Positions 1 through 11,962 of a DNA stretch of 64,000 nucleotides are shown piece by piece. Origin of the DNA: Novakomyces olei (lineage: Eukaryota; Ascomycota; Novakomycetes; Novakomycetales; Novakomycetaceae); contig JADEYG010000009.1 of NCBI GenBank assembly GCA_016906335.1, positions 735,001 to 799,000 of the forward strand, written 5' to 3'. Position numbers and translations under genes: made by a program. Position 1 is the first letter of the stretch. Every line of letters begins with the position of its first letter. Below the pieces are notes generated by a model that saw nothing but the letters and a program-made list of their open reading frames with translations, had not been told where the DNA came from and searched no databases.

Positions 1-3000
1 AGTTTCCTTTCGGGCTCTTTCTCCTGAGCCTCGTCGTCATTACTGTCGAGGCCCGAAATATCAGCAACTATCCAGTCTTCGCCAACTGGCATAGTAGCCA
101 ATGCGTTTATAATTGCCACGTAAACTTGCGTTATCTCAGAAATCCAGTCTTGGTCTGATGCCGCCTGAGACTCCGGTCCCAAAGCCTTTAGTTTTTGCAT
201 ATAAGTGTACAAAACGGTAGCGGCTAAATGTTAGAATTCGTAAATTGATAAAGCTAATAATGAAATAAATTGATTTATTATTAAAACCAAACCAATTAAT
301 TCAACAACAAATTAGAAAAAAAAAGACAAGTTCAAAAAAAAAACATTAATTCAAAAAGAAACTCAAATTTTACAACGATCATCTAAACACTGACCGTATC
401 AACGTCCAACTAACCCTTTTGAAAACAGTTCTTTTTCACATTCCATGCGTACAGGATCTTGTAATAATTTGGCGTTGCAAAAATACTGATGTGCCTTGAT
501 GCGATCACAGACAGCGATTCTTCGACAGTGTCTTGGAGACCGGGAAATCCAAAATCGACCAGCTCTCCGAAACTGTTTGTCGCACTTGCCGCGGCCACTA
601 AGAATTGGCACTTTTCTGCTCTTCTGTACAACTGATTAGTACAAAGAGGTGCAAATTGTCGAATAGTATCAAGACACCATACTCGAAAGATTGCAGAATC
701 AACTGCGACAAAATCAACGCAAAGAGAAATCAAAAAGCAAACAAAAACAAAGCAAAGAGAAAAGCAGGACTTTTAAAACCAAAAAGGGCAAGAACGGCGG
801 CGGAAAGAGAGATGACGCGGCAAAAAAACAAACAAACACTAATCCAAATACTTACAAATGCACGTCCTCTATCTTGTAGAGAAAAGAGTAAGCGTTGGCG
901 AAATCCGATAGTTCAATTAAAGCCTGTACGACAGCCGCATACAGACAGTTAAGGTCTTGTGCTTCAAACCCAAGCACTTTAAGTGCAGACAGCACAACCT
1001 TTTGTGCCAGACGGTACTCGTTAAAAGTAGTGAAATATTCGTACAAGAGAAGAACCATTTCAGCGTCCCTCGAGACTGTTGGGCAGCGGCTGCCTGAAGC
1101 CAAACCAGTGCTTTTCGGGTCCTCTTTGGTGGAGGAGACGAGTTTCCGTAAGAGCAGACGGCACTCTGCGTCCTGGACGGACGAGCGCAGGCACCTTTGC
1201 AGGACAGCAAAGGCCTTTGCGTACTCGCCGGAGCAGCAGAGCACAGTGCTCTTTAAAAACTGGCCTCGTCCAGTGGCCGGCAGCCAGTCTGCTAAATCGC
1301 GGGCCGCTCTGCTGTCCAGGAAAAGACTCGTTTCACAAACAAACGTCTTTATCTCGTTCGCATCAAGCGTCAGTGACTGCTCCCAAAGCCGTCTGCAAAT
1401 CTGAGTCAGTAATCGACTGCCTTTTTCCCTCGAAGGGCACTCGGCAGTTTGTACAAACAGCTCCGCCACGCTCCACGAGTTGAGCAGTCTTATCAGCTGT
1501 ACCTCTGCCACCGCTGAGGCAGTAGCAGCTGAGGCAGCTGAGGCAGCTGAGGCAGTTCCGATGCTCGCTACAAGGGCAACGAGTATAGTATACGCTTGCT
1601 GGCGACGGCGAACTGCCGTCGCCAGTGTACAGTGGGACAAGAGGGCTTCCGTGAAAACAGACGCTCCTTCTTTTGCCAGTATTTGCGTATCAAACTCCCA
1701 GTAGCTGTCGAACGAGTCCTGTTCCAGCAAAAGAGTGTCAAAGTCAGAGACGGCCTCCGCTTCCGCTTCCGTTTCTGCCTCTGCCTCTGCTTCTGCCTCT
1801 GCGCTACCAGCGCCTGTAGTGAAGAAGGACGATTGGAAAATAGATTCAATTTCGCCTTTTGCAATCGTCTCGGCAAACGTACGGTCAAACGCGGCCAAGA
1901 GCATATCCGAGACAGTGAAAAACAGAGGCGACTGGCAAACGTCTCTCAGAGCCGTTGCAAACTCGAGCCTTGCGCTAAACTCTGCCCTCTCAATAATCTG
2001 CTTGCCCGCCAAGTGATATTTCCGTAGTGACTGGTGGGTAAAGGCTTCAGACTGCTCGAGATCTGAAGCCGATTCGCGAGCGAACGGCTCGGCGAACGGT
2101 TTCGATACAGACGATTGCACGATTTCTCCCTGCAATTGATCGATTTGGATGCAAGTTTCTTCCTCCACAGACTCGGTGCGAGTGGGAGTGACAGGGAGGA
2201 ATACTGCTATAGACTCGGTGCAGTTTAAAACGTGCAGGTTTACGTTTTTTTGCGGGTCTTGGGCAATGGTAATTGACGAGAGCGACAGCGATTCGTAGCC
2301 CAGTTTATCGAAATGATCACAGAGCTGGTAAAAGGACTGCCAAAGGTAGTACAGCTGCTCTTCCCGTGTCAAATTGTCGTCAGGCTCATTGAGAGCACTG
2401 CTATCGCCCATAATTTCCAGAGGCTGAATGCCGCTCTTCTCCGTACCCGCAGCGAGATCCCTGTCATACTGCTCATAGATGACGCGTAATACTCTTGCCC
2501 GCAAATCCTGTTGCTTTGTAGCATGTAACCCTTCCCGCGTCTCATACACTTCAACTGCTGCCGTAATGGCAACTGTACTAAACGCATCTCCAACAAAGAC
2601 AGCGTTTAACCATATCTCTGAAACGTCCTGGGCCGCAAACTCTGTCGGGTATCCTGGAACTGCCGTGTCTCCACGGACAGTGTGCGTCCGCCATTGCTGC
2701 CATTCACTGACAGGCTCAAAACTGAGCCTGTTTAAATTTGCAGAGATTACCTGGCAGCCCAGGTTACTTTTCCAGAGCAGGTTTAGTTCCAATACCCCAT
2801 CGGTCTCATCCACTGCCGTTTCCGCCAGCAAAACACTTTGTATGACCCAAATTGCACTCTTGTCCGGCAGCTCTGTCGGCATTCGAAAGACAGACTCTTG
2901 CTCTACAGAGTCATTGGAAACGTTTAATGTCACCACATAAACCTCAGTTTCCAATGATGCGGGTCTTACCACAAGACCACAGCGCATTTGTGATGCTGAT

Positions 3001-3975
3001 AGCCGGGTAACGTGGAAATCAAGCAGTCTTTGCGGACTTGCGTCAACAGGGTTTATTAGATCCGCCGCAGTCACAGGCAGATTGAGCGTGAAAACGGCAC
3101 ACAAGCGGGCAAGTGACCAGATTTTGATTCGCCCGTCAAGCGAGCATGTAATAAGAGCATTCAGTGCTTCAGCGAACGCTACACTCACAATCAAGTCGGG
3201 CGAATGTGTCTGGCCACGGGCCACGGGCCAAGGTAGCATGTTTTTCAGGGATAGAATGTACGACGAATCGTTAAACAACGTCTCCCGATAGCCATCTATG
3301 ATTAGTGTTGTTAAAAATAAATAAATTATAATCATTAATAGAGCAACAAAAAGTACCATTCTCCCAGTCAAGCTTGATAAGGCCTCCGTCTTGTAGTGCA
3401 AAGCATAGCATGGAGCTAGTACATGGAGCCATCAAGTAAGGCTCTCTGATATTGAATGTTGCAGGCCTAAATGAATGGCACCATGAATCAGGTTTGGTGC
3501 CTGCAAAGTAATCTGGTCGCACGACGATAGTGAAGAGTACATAGTCCGCACTTAAAACATGAACAACAACATCTGCAGACTCGTTCTCCCGTTGCTTGAA
3601 ACTGACACACGAGGGAAGAATTGGAGTAGGAAATTCAATTGTTAGTGAATGTAACGCGTCTCCCTGTAAGCCGACTGGCAAAACTTCAAGAGAGCAATTG
3701 ACGACCCGCCATAAAAGCGCAGAACAGGACGAATTTTGCCATTTGCTAGGCTCAAAAATCCCGCTTGATGAGGCCAAAATTTGCGCTCTATAGGCATTCG
3801 CATTTTGATCTGTTGATGTTACAGCTACTCTTCCACCCGCAAAACCTGTGTTTGCCAAATTGTCTTCGCGGCCGACGTTTGGAACGTGGAGAAGTATAGG
3901 CGATTTTAACGCATTGCGTATCTCTTTTGATGACAGCCAAATCTCTTTAAAGGCCGACGGCACTGGATCGGCCAT
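1..3975 (-). CDS. NUP120: Nucleoporin NUP120/NUP160, 3' end cut by the window edge
   Basis: Scaffold subunit of the Y-shaped (Nup84/Nup107-160) complex of the nuclear pore, with an N-terminal beta-propeller and a C-terminal helical stack. I read exons 3357-3975, 856-3295, about 415-702 and 1-223 on the minus strand. ATG is at 3975. The best family signature is the C-terminal pair YYKILYAWNVKKNCFQK followed, across an intron of 191 nt, by AATVLYTYMQKLKAL and then a VAIINAL helix, typical of Nup160/Nup120. A GRIKIWSLA propeller segment lies in exon 2. The exon 1/2 junction is clean (ENG to DGYRETL). The exon 2/3 junction is not: exon 2 ends in a GTAAGT donor with two leftover bases, while exon 3 needs one, so a tiny extra exon or a sequence error is likely. 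About 1190 residues are present. The stop codon lies outside the window. Confidence 0.82.
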
Positions 3976-4112
3976 TGCCTTTATCAGTCAAGTAAGACAG
4001 CACGTTTGTACATTTATCGATGGACAGGCGTGCAAGTTGATTATGACTTTATTTTCGTTAATTATAAATAAATGTTAGACAAAATAATAATTAAAACGAT
4101 CAAGTTTAAATA

Positions 4113-4143
<31 letters not shown>

Positions 4144-4380
4144 ATTTGAGCGTTCCACATTCCCGTTTTTTCTTGTTTTTGGTCAATTACGTTTATTTCA
4201 CCCGTGGCAATCCAAGCGAAATCTAAATGAAGATTCTATCTTTGACGATAACGACGCACTTGCTTTCCACGAACAATTGTCTAGAATTAAATGCATTATT
4301 TACTCCTCTATACTAACGACCTTTTAACGATTGGCTTATTTTATTTGTTATGCAACATTATGTATACATGGCACAGAGTG
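3976..4380. other. Intergenic, NUP120 promoter side, with a short AAAT repeat
   Basis: This stretch separates the NUP120 start from the COX11 stop (both minus strand). It is AT-rich and holds a tetranucleotide run (TAAA about 9 times) at about 4109-4144. I see no coding potential or RNA gene. Confidence 0.6.
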
Positions 4381-5349
4381 CTACGCTGGAAGCACAGCTT
4401 GCTTCATAGGCGATCCGAGTGGCTGCTGCAATATTCCATGGTCATTATAACGGGCGCGGAAGAACGTGTAACTGGGAGGATTAGTAAAAGCATTCAAATA
4501 AAATTGGGAGAAAGACCAGAAAAAATACCTGAGTGTAACGTGGTCAATATCCTTCATGCGAGGATCTTCTGCAAAATCAGGATCTAAAAAGAAGAACACC
4601 TAATCAAAGTCAGTACCAGGGCTATTGCAAGCTCTTCTTTCTCTTACCGGTAGATCGACAGTCTCTCCAGCATTTAGCTTTTGTTCCTCGAAACAGAAAC
4701 ATGCCACCTTTGAAAAATATTCCGCTACTTGGCCCGGTGCTACAGTGTACGTGGCTATTCCGGTAATATCGCGATCACTCTTGTTTGTGGCAGTGAAAAA
4801 AGCCAGCGCAGTTTCTCCCGGAAGCACATATACCTCCCTTTGCTGCGGCCTTAGAGACCAATTTAAAGAGTCGCTCACGTCTCCATTAAACGTAATTCGG
4901 ATTCGCCGACCGCCTTCAACTGCCTGCATACGATCGGGGGTAAAGCGATCAGTGTCAGGATTAATTGTGCCACTGTAACCCGTCTTTTGGCAAAAAGCCC
5001 GATAAAGAGGTACAGAGGCGTACCCAAGTCCAACCACAGCCACAATCGCCGTCAATCCATAAAAAGCCACAGTTTTGCTCTGCTGTGCTCGCCTCTGCCT
5101 TAATGCTTCAATCTGTAACTTGTGCAGTCGTGAAAGAGCCGCTCGATCTCTTGACGCATTATCCATTCTACCCTCCCACGACTCTGGACCAGGCGAATTC
5201 GTATTGCCAATCTTTTTAGTCGTAGAAAAACTCCTTTGGCCCAGGATCGGTGCGCCTGCAAATCTGTGCGCCGTTTTTGGAGTTACATTTAGAGCGGGAA
5301 TCCTTTGGATCCTTTGAGCACAGCGTACCGCTGTCCTGATTGATCCCAT
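4381..5349 (-). CDS. COX11: Cytochrome c oxidase assembly protein COX11
   Basis: Copper chaperone of the mitochondrial inner membrane that delivers copper to the CuB site of Cox1. Exons are 4648-5349, 4529-4599 and 4381-4471 (introns of 48 and 57 nt), giving 287 residues. Visible features: a basic, Ser/Arg-rich N-terminal presequence (residues 1-50), one membrane segment (VAFYGLTAIVAVVGLGYASV, about 95-114), the conserved VPLYRAFCQKTGYSG block, and the copper-binding CFCF motif in KVACFCFEEQ. The C-terminus VFFFLDPDFAEDPRMKD followed by TLSYTFFRAR is rebuilt exactly by the two introns, which supports the splicing. It is divergent from DIC1, with 123 bp between the start codons. Confidence 0.95.
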
Positions 5350-5472
5350 CTTGATCTGTCATCGGGAAAATAATAGTATAGTATTAATATATGTCATCGG
5401 AAAATAAACAGATAAAATAAAATTAAATTAAATTAAAAAAAAAAAGATCAAATAAAGAAGAAGGATCGATCA

Positions 5473-7019
5473 ATGACGACGCAAAAGGAGGCGATAAAGT
5501 ATCCGTAAGTGAAGAAACATACACTCTATGAAACAAGAATTGGACATTGCTAACGCAATTTAACAGGTTCTGGTTTGGAGGTGGGTATAGAGCTGAGTGA
5601 CAGGTTAGACTGACCCGCAGGCAGTTCGAGCTGTCTTGCCGCGTTTGTTACAGTAATTTAACATGTGAACTACAATGGACTAACAAGTTTAGCACCCTTT
5701 AGATTTGGCTAAAGTGCGGCTGCAAACAGCAAAAGTCAAGCATGGCGGGTTCCTAAAGACAATTGTCAACGTGTACAAGAACGAGGGTAATCTTGACCTA
5801 TTAATCTTATCGTATACGTATCGTATTGCTGACTCGATGAAGGGTTCACCGCTTTATACAGCGGGCTGACTGCGAGTTTGCTGCGACAGGCGTCTTATTC
5901 CACAGTGCGTTTTGGCGTATATGAAGAATTGAAGAATTTGTACAAAGATAGTGGTAAGGCCGCCTTCATTATTGCCGTTTGCTGTTTTATATGTAAAAAA
6001 CGAGTTTCTTGACCTATTTTTGTTGACAGTGACCTGAAAAACTGACAACAGACGTTCCTCCAAGTGCTTCTACGCTGGTGTCTTTTGCGCTTTTGTCCGG
6101 GGTGTAGGTCGCGAAACATTTTATCAGTCTGACTTTTAGTGCCGGTGGTATAGTTGGCAATCCCGCTGACATTGCCAATGTAAGAGCTCGTTCATATAAA
6201 TTGACCGGCTCAGATATTGACTGTTTTCTTTTTTAGGTCCGTATGCAAAACGATCGATCCTTACCTGTTGTAAAACGTCATAATTATCGTAATGCCCTGG
6301 AGGCTATTTACCGAATGTCAAAGGAAGAAGGCGTGCACTCTCTCTTTCGTGGTGTTTTGCCCAATATCTCGAGAGCTATGCTTATGACGGCCTCTCAACT
6401 GGCGAGCTATGACGAATTTAAGCGCCTTTTTAAAGCTACAGGCATTTTTGAAGAAGGACTTTCCCTACATTTTACGGCCAGTTTCGCTGCAGGCTTCGTT
6501 GCTACTACCGTTTGCTCTCCTGTTGATGTTGTAAAAACGCGGATTATGAGTGCTGGAGACCAATCAAAGGTAAAAAGCTTTGAATATTTTTCTGGTTGAA
6601 TTTAATTTTCCACCGATAAGAATTTGCTTAGATTCATTTGTGTTTTGTCTATCTTTATCTTTTTCTCCCCTTGATTGCTTTCTTTTAGTCTTTATGATGT
6701 TGTCCGCCTTACTCTGTTTTTTGGCTAATGCAGCAGGGCGCTATAAGAATTCTTGTGGATGCTATACGAACGGAAGGACCCGGCTTCATGTTTCGAGGAT
6801 GGACGCCTGCGTTTATACGTCTAGGCCCGGTATGTTTTCTTTTTTTTAAAATGCAACTATTACTATATTAGCATCTGCGTTACTAACCTTGATTGAAGCA
6901 TACGATTGCGACATTTGTGAGTGTGACCCGTTTTATTTTACTAACTTTGTCAGATGGTGCTTGAACAACACAAGAAAATTTACAACATTTTGTACGCAAG
7001 CGAACGCGCCATTGTTTAG
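5473..7019 (+). CDS. DIC1: Mitochondrial dicarboxylate carrier (DIC1-like, SLC25 family)
   Basis: Inner-membrane carrier exchanging dicarboxylates such as malate or succinate for phosphate. Eleven exons: 5473-5504, 5567-5580, 5621-5652, 5693-5786, 5843-5953, 6052-6103, 6140-6179, 6237-6569, 6737-6829, 6899-6916 and 6954-7019, summing to 294 residues, the normal size. Signatures: PFWFGG at the start, then three carrier repeats marked by HPLDLAKVRLQT, NPADIANVRMQND and SPVDVVKTRIM, and the end GPHTIATFMVLEQHKK. The NPADIANVRMQND form of repeat 2 favours DIC1 over oxoglutarate carriers. Two coding microexons (14 and 18 nt) and introns down to 36-40 nt make this the most fragmented gene here. The acceptor at 6736 could also be 3 nt earlier, adding one Gln. 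Confidence 0.9.
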
Positions 7020-7621
7020 AATATTTATTTTTTCGCGTAAATAGAGTTTATAGATTTTTATGAATAATGTGTCGGAACAAGAGTCAAAAGCTGCGTACTA
7101 TTTGGATTGTTGTTTGCTCTAATTCATCCAGTTTTACAAACATCTATCTCCTGCTCCCCTAATGAATCGTCTAATATCATGTACTAAATTTTGCATTAAA
7201 AAAACATGAAACCTTGTATACAAAGCAGTCCTTAGAAACCAGTAGAACTGGCTAGAAAGCCTGCATCACATTTCAAAGGCTCCTTTATTTCGTTCGGTAT
7301 ACTAATCGCCGCACCTTTGGAAGTGATTGTTGAACTCGTAAATTCTATTATTATTATATAATCAGACGAATGAGTTGCTTACTCGACACCCCAAGGATTT
7401 ATTTATGGTTAGGTTTAGGGTTAATATAGAGGAGAGGAAGAAGATTATCACGTATAATTACATACACAATACAATAATGAGTATCAATACAAATTAAATA
7501 GAATTTATCGCCTTGCTTTATTCAATTATTTTTAGTACGACAGATCCAATCGCCGAAAGCCCAACGTTGCATTTTGCCTTGCGACTAAATCTCAAAGGTT
7601 GCAAAGCCTTGAGCGTGCAAA
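7020..7621. other. Intergenic between DIC1 and SPT6
   Basis: AT-rich sequence holding the DIC1 3' end and the SPT6 promoter. Apart from the telomere-like box at 7408-7424 I see no gene, RNA or repeat. Confidence 0.6.
7408..7424 (+). promoter_or_regulatory. Telobox upstream of SPT6
   Basis: GGTTAGGTTTAGGGTTA, one and a half degenerate copies of the TTAGGG telomere repeat, 214 bp upstream of the SPT6 start codon. In fungi such boxes are known targets of Tbf1-type Myb factors at promoters. That it works this way here is inference. A near-identical box (ATGGTTAGG then GTTAGGGT) precedes MRC1 at nearly the same distance. Confidence 0.5.
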
Positions 7622-10600
7622 ATGTCAGCAGCAGACTTCACTGCCAATGAAGCGCTGGAGGATAACGACGAGGACGTTTCTTCAGGCGCCGAGGACGATT
7701 CTATTGTTGGAGGCGGTGGACGAAGAGGCAGCAGCCAAAAACAAAAGCGTAAATCCAAGCAACGCCGTTCAGGAAACCAGCAGGCAAATGGAGACGAAAA
7801 TGAAGACGTGGACGATGACCAGGACGACTCGTCTGAGGAAGACGAAGACGATGAAGACGATGAAGAGGCAGCTCGAGCTGTTCGAGAAGGGTTTATTGTA
7901 GATTCAGACGAAGACGAAGGCGATCAAGACGGCCAAGATCATGATAAAGACTCGGCCGAGCATCGCCGTCGAAGGCGCAAGAAGAAGCGGCATGCAGCCG
8001 ATCAGGAAGGCGATGACGAAGTTTTGGATGAAGACGATCTTGATTTAGTGCTGGAAAATCGTGGCCGGACCGGTGGAAGGCTGAAGCGTCGGAAGCAGGA
8101 TGGATTAAAAGAACTTTTTTCCGATGACGAAGACGAAGAGGGATATGATGAAAATGACAGTGGAGAAAGAGACGGCGGAGATGCAGATGCGAATAATTAC
8201 TCTCGTTCTGCTGGAGCCAGCAGGAACATTCACGACGAGTTTGCTGATTTTATTGAGGATGACGAGTTTCCAGAGGACGAGGAACAGGAGCCTGGTGAAA
8301 GGGAAGCGAACCTTCATCGGCGTTCTACTGCTCCCGCCGGGCTGAGACCCGAGCAATTGGGCATATCAGCAGACGATGCAGAACAAGTGTTTGAGATATT
8401 CGGAAACGGTGATGAATATGCGTATGCTTTAGAGGGCGAAGGCGAAGACGGGCAGCTGTTGGAGCAGCAGGCAGAAGAGCTTACGCTTCGAGACGTCTTT
8501 GAGCCGAGTGAACTGGCTGCAAAACTGATGACGGACCAGGACGAGATTATTCGAATTACGGATAAACCAGAGCGATACCAGCTTAATCGTCCAAATATCC
8601 AGATTAATGTGGAACACGAGACTGAGTGGGTGGCAAAAAGGCTTAAAATGAATGTAAATTTACCCGCCCGGTTCGAGCCCCGGTTCAAGATCGCTATCTC
8701 TCACGTACTAAAATTCATTGAGCGTGAGTCCATTGAAATCCCTTTCATCTGGCACCATCGCCGGGACTATTTGGACTATATCGAGCGGTCCAGCGAGAAA
8801 ACTGAGCCGAGCAGGGTTTACGCTTTGCTAGAACTGGATGATTTATGGACTATAAACGACCTTGATCTTGTCTATCGATCACTGCAGGAGAAAAAAGACT
8901 CTGTTGTCAAGTTTATGGAGTCCAGTGGGGTGGAAAACGCTGACCTTCGGCAGACAGTCGAGGCAGCAGTGACGCCGGAAGAAGTCAATGACGTCTTTGA
9001 CTATCTGTACTTTTGCTATCCCGATCAAATTCGAGACGCTCGACTGTCCGTTTCGCGGAGACCGCCTAAGCGCAGTCTTTTCTCCCAGTATAGAGACAAT
9101 GCCATCTACGGGCTGGTCAAGGCGTACGGAATTACTGCGTCTAATTTCGGGCTCAACTGCGCCAATCATCACAAGACATATTACGCAGACGATGTGGCCC
9201 AGTCGCCTTTAGATTTGGCTGAATCCTATATGCAGCCAGAGCACCAGGACAAGGAGGGCACTCTCCACATGGCCCGCCGAGTCCTGGTGGATGAGATATT
9301 CCATGATTTGAATGTACGTAAAGCAGTACGTAATGCGTTTGCCAATGGGGCGGTAGTTACTACAAAGCCGACAGCGTTGGGAGCGACAAGGATCGATATT
9401 CACCATCCGTATTACTGTGTAAAATACTTGAGAGACCGTCCGCTATCAACCTTCCATGCGGAGCCGGAAAAGTTTATCCTTCTGGCCCGGGCAGAGGCAG
9501 AGGCTCTGGTAACGGTGCAGGTAGAGCTGGAAAACGAAAAAGCCTTTTCCCAAGAGATGCTTGATTACATTCAGAGCGACAACATGAGTGAGGTAGCTAT
9601 AATGTGGAACGTTGAGCGGCAGTACCTGCTTACTGATGCCCTGGCTTTGCTGAAAGAGCTCGTTATACGAAACTTGAAGGCCTCCTTTCAGGCAGAGATG
9701 GAGGACCTTGTCGCCCGTGACACGAGAGCGGCAGCCCTGTCCCGGTTCAATCAAAGGCCCTACCGTCCCATCAATCAGCCACTTGGCGAAAAAGAGTTGC
9801 CTAGCGTTGTTGCCGTCTCCAACGGCCGAGGCATCTTTGCCAGGGACGCAGTTGTGTGTGTGTATGTGGACGCCACCGGCCGTCCTCTCGACACGGTCAA
9901 GTTCAATACCCTGCAGGAAGGGAGAGATTCGTTTGTAGAGTTTTTGAATCAGCATAACCCTAACGTTATTGCCATTGCTGGTTTCACAACCCTAACGGAC
10001 AAGCTGCGAGAGGATATCGACAGCTATGTGTCGCAAGAGCACTCACGGCCCATAGATGTTACTTGGGTCGCTGACGATGTGGCACGGTACTATCACAACA
10101 GCAAAGCAGCAGAGCAAGAGTTCCCTAATCTGCCTCCGCTGGCACGGTACTGTGTCTGCCTGGCACGTTACCTGCAGAGTCCTATAATGGAGTACATTGC
10201 TCTCGGCCCGTCTATCGTCTCTATCCCCTTTTATCCTCACCAGCACTTGATCGGGGAGGCGAGGCAGTGGTCTGCTATTGAATCTGCCCTGCTGGACGTG
10301 GTTGCCATGATTGGAGTGGATATAAACGAGGCAGCTCGTAGCGAGAGAACGGCATTGCTGCTGCCGTACATTGCCGGGTTTGGCCCTCGCAAAGCGCAGG
10401 CAATTTTACAGCGTATTAGAAACTCGGGAGGCAGTCTAGTCAATAGGACAGAGCTGATAACAAAGTCGATTATGACTCGCAACATCTTTATGAACAGTGC
10501 CAGCTTCCTTATTATCGATGCTGGCGAAGCTGCGGGAGCTGATGTGCTGGACACGACCCGTATCCACAACGAGGACTATGAACTGGCAAAGAAAATGGCG

Positions 10601-11962
10601 TCTGATGCACTCGACCTGGACGAGGAGGACCTGATGGACTTTGAAGAGCCCTCGGGTGTAGTTGCGCAGCTGATACACGATAAGGAGCAGGACAAGCTCG
10701 ATGATTTGGTGTTGGAGGAGTACGCTGACCAGCTGGAAAAGGCTTTCCACAGCCTCAAGCGCCGGACGCTGGAGCAGATTCGTCAGGAGCTTAAAGCTCC
10801 CTACGCAGAGCAGCGTCGGCCTTTCCACCAGCTGAGTGTAGACGAAATATTTCTCATGCTGACGGGAGAAACGGACGAGAGTCTTCGGCCTGGGTCGGTT
10901 GTGCCTATTGTCCTGAAAAAGGTGGCCCACTCGTTTGCAAGTGGACGTATGGGATCTGACCTGCTTGTTCATATTTCCAGCACTAATATCACGGACGACT
11001 ACCCTCAAACGAACCATACTGGTGACACTGGCCAAGATTATCAACAGCAGCAGCAGCAACAGCCCTCATTGTCTCCCGGACAGACTGTTCCCGGTGTCGT
11101 TATAGACGTCAGCAAAGACCGTTTCCTTGTTGACGCGGATCTGAGGACGTTTGCTATACAACAGGCACAGGTGGATGCTCGAGCACGGTTCAGTAGCTCT
11201 CCATTTTGGGACGCAGAACTGGAAAAGAGGACGGAAGATCGGCTGCTCAAGGCCACGATAAGAGCAACACGTCAGACACGTGTCATAAAGCACCCGCTCT
11301 TCCGTAATTTCACGTCACGTGAAGCCGAAGATTACTTGTCCAATATGCAAAGGGGAGATGTGGTTGTCCGGCCAAGTAATCGTGGGTCCGATCATATCGC
11401 TGTCACGTGGAAGGTTTCTGACGGCATTTACCAGCACTTGGACGTGCTCGAACTTGACAAGCCCAACGAGTTTTCTCTCGGCCGCATGTTCCGCATTGGA
11501 GGCAAATACTCGTACGCCGACCTGGACGAGCTGATTGTAATGCACGTCAAAGCGACGGCTAGAAAAGTAGAGGAAATGGTTCACCACGACAAGTTCCAAA
11601 AGGGATCTCGAGAGGATACAAACAAATGGCTCACGCGCTACTCTGAAGCAAACCCGCGCCGGTCTGCTTATGCTTTCTGCTTCGATAGGGCTCACGCTGG
11701 CTACTTTGATCTCTGCTTCAAGGCCAATGTGAACAGTGAGATTCACAGTTGGCCCGTGAAAGCAATCCCTAACGCTTTCCAGCTAAAGGGCAACGTCTAT
11801 GGCGATATGAATTCTCTGTGTAACGGGTTTAAACATTTGTTTGGAAGTGCTCAACGTGAAGCACAGCTGAGACAGGAGCAAGAGAGGCAGCAGCAGCAGC
11901 AGCAGCAGCAATTTTACCAAGTGCAGCCTCCTTTTGCACAGCCGCCCGTTTCGTACCATTAA
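7622..11962 (+). CDS. SPT6: Transcription elongation factor and histone chaperone SPT6
   Basis: Nuclear factor that travels with RNA polymerase II and reassembles nucleosomes. Single uninterrupted frame of 1446 residues, normal for Spt6. The N-terminus (1-230) is strongly acidic (D/E runs) with basic patches (RRRRRKKKRH), as in the family. A YqgF-like domain follows at about 728-870 (ELPSVVAVSNGRGIFARDAV), a helix-hairpin-helix region at about 888-950 (IAGFGPRKAQAIL), an S1-type segment near 1150, then the tandem SH2 module from about 1223 (HPLFRNF, DVVVRPS, KYSYADLDELI). The C-terminus ends in a Gln run (about 9) and a Pro-rich tail. It is intronless, unlike most neighbours. The ATG follows an AAA A-rich context and the upstream frame has stops. 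Confidence 0.97.
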   Translation: MSAADFTANEALEDNDEDVSSGAEDDSIVGGGGRRGSSQKQKRKSKQRRSGNQQANGDENEDVDDDQDDSSEEDEDDEDDEEAARAVREGFIVDSDEDEGDQDGQDHDKDSAEHRRRRRKKKRHAADQEGDDEVLDEDDLDLVLENRGRTGGRLKRRKQDGLKELFSDDEDEEGYDENDSGERDGGDADANNYSRSAGASRNIHDEFADFIEDDEFPEDEEQEPGEREANLHRRSTAPAGLRPEQLGISADDAEQVFEIFGNGDEYAYALEGEGEDGQLLEQQAEELTLRDVFEPSELAAKLMTDQDEIIRITDKPERYQLNRPNIQINVEHETEWVAKRLKMNVNLPARFEPRFKIAISHVLKFIERESIEIPFIWHHRRDYLDYIERSSEKTEPSRVYALLELDDLWTINDLDLVYRSLQEKKDSVVKFMESSGVENADLRQTVEAAVTPEEVNDVFDYLYFCYPDQIRDARLSVSRRPPKRSLFSQYRDNAIYGLVKAYGITASNFGLNCANHHKTYYADDVAQSPLDLAESYMQPEHQDKEGTLHMARRVLVDEIFHDLNVRKAVRNAFANGAVVTTKPTALGATRIDIHHPYYCVKYLRDRPLSTFHAEPEKFILLARAEAEALVTVQVELENEKAFSQEMLDYIQSDNMSEVAIMWNVERQYLLTDALALLKELVIRNLKASFQAEMEDLVARDTRAAALSRFNQRPYRPINQPLGEKELPSVVAVSNGRGIFARDAVVCVYVDATGRPLDTVKFNTLQEGRDSFVEFLNQHNPNVIAIAGFTTLTDKLREDIDSYVSQEHSRPIDVTWVADDVARYYHNSKAAEQEFPNLPPLARYCVCLARYLQSPIMEYIALGPSIVSIPFYPHQHLIGEARQWSAIESALLDVVAMIGVDINEAARSERTALLLPYIAGFGPRKAQAILQRIRNSGGSLVNRTELITKSIMTRNIFMNSASFLIIDAGEAAGADVLDTTRIHNEDYELAKKMASDALDLDEEDLMDFEEPSGVVAQLIHDKEQDKLDDLVLEEYADQLEKAFHSLKRRTLEQIRQELKAPYAEQRRPFHQLSVDEIFLMLTGETDESLRPGSVVPIVLKKVAHSFASGRMGSDLLVHISSTNITDDYPQTNHTGDTGQDYQQQQQQQPSLSPGQTVPGVVIDVSKDRFLVDADLRTFAIQQAQVDARARFSSSPFWDAELEKRTEDRLLKATIRATRQTRVIKHPLFRNFTSREAEDYLSNMQRGDVVVRPSNRGSDHIAVTWKVSDGIYQHLDVLELDKPNEFSLGRMFRIGGKYSYADLDELIVMHVKATARKVEEMVHHDKFQKGSREDTNKWLTRYSEANPRRSAYAFCFDRAHAGYFDLCFKANVNSEIHSWPVKAIPNAFQLKGNVYGDMNSLCNGFKHLFGSAQREAQLRQEQERQQQQQQQQFYQVQPPFAQPPVSYH

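Noticed and set aside
852-3401. Membrane-like N-terminus in front of NUP120 exon 2
   Set aside because: The hydrophobic start is translation of the 61-nt intron 3296-3356; exon 1 joins in phase to DGYRETL.
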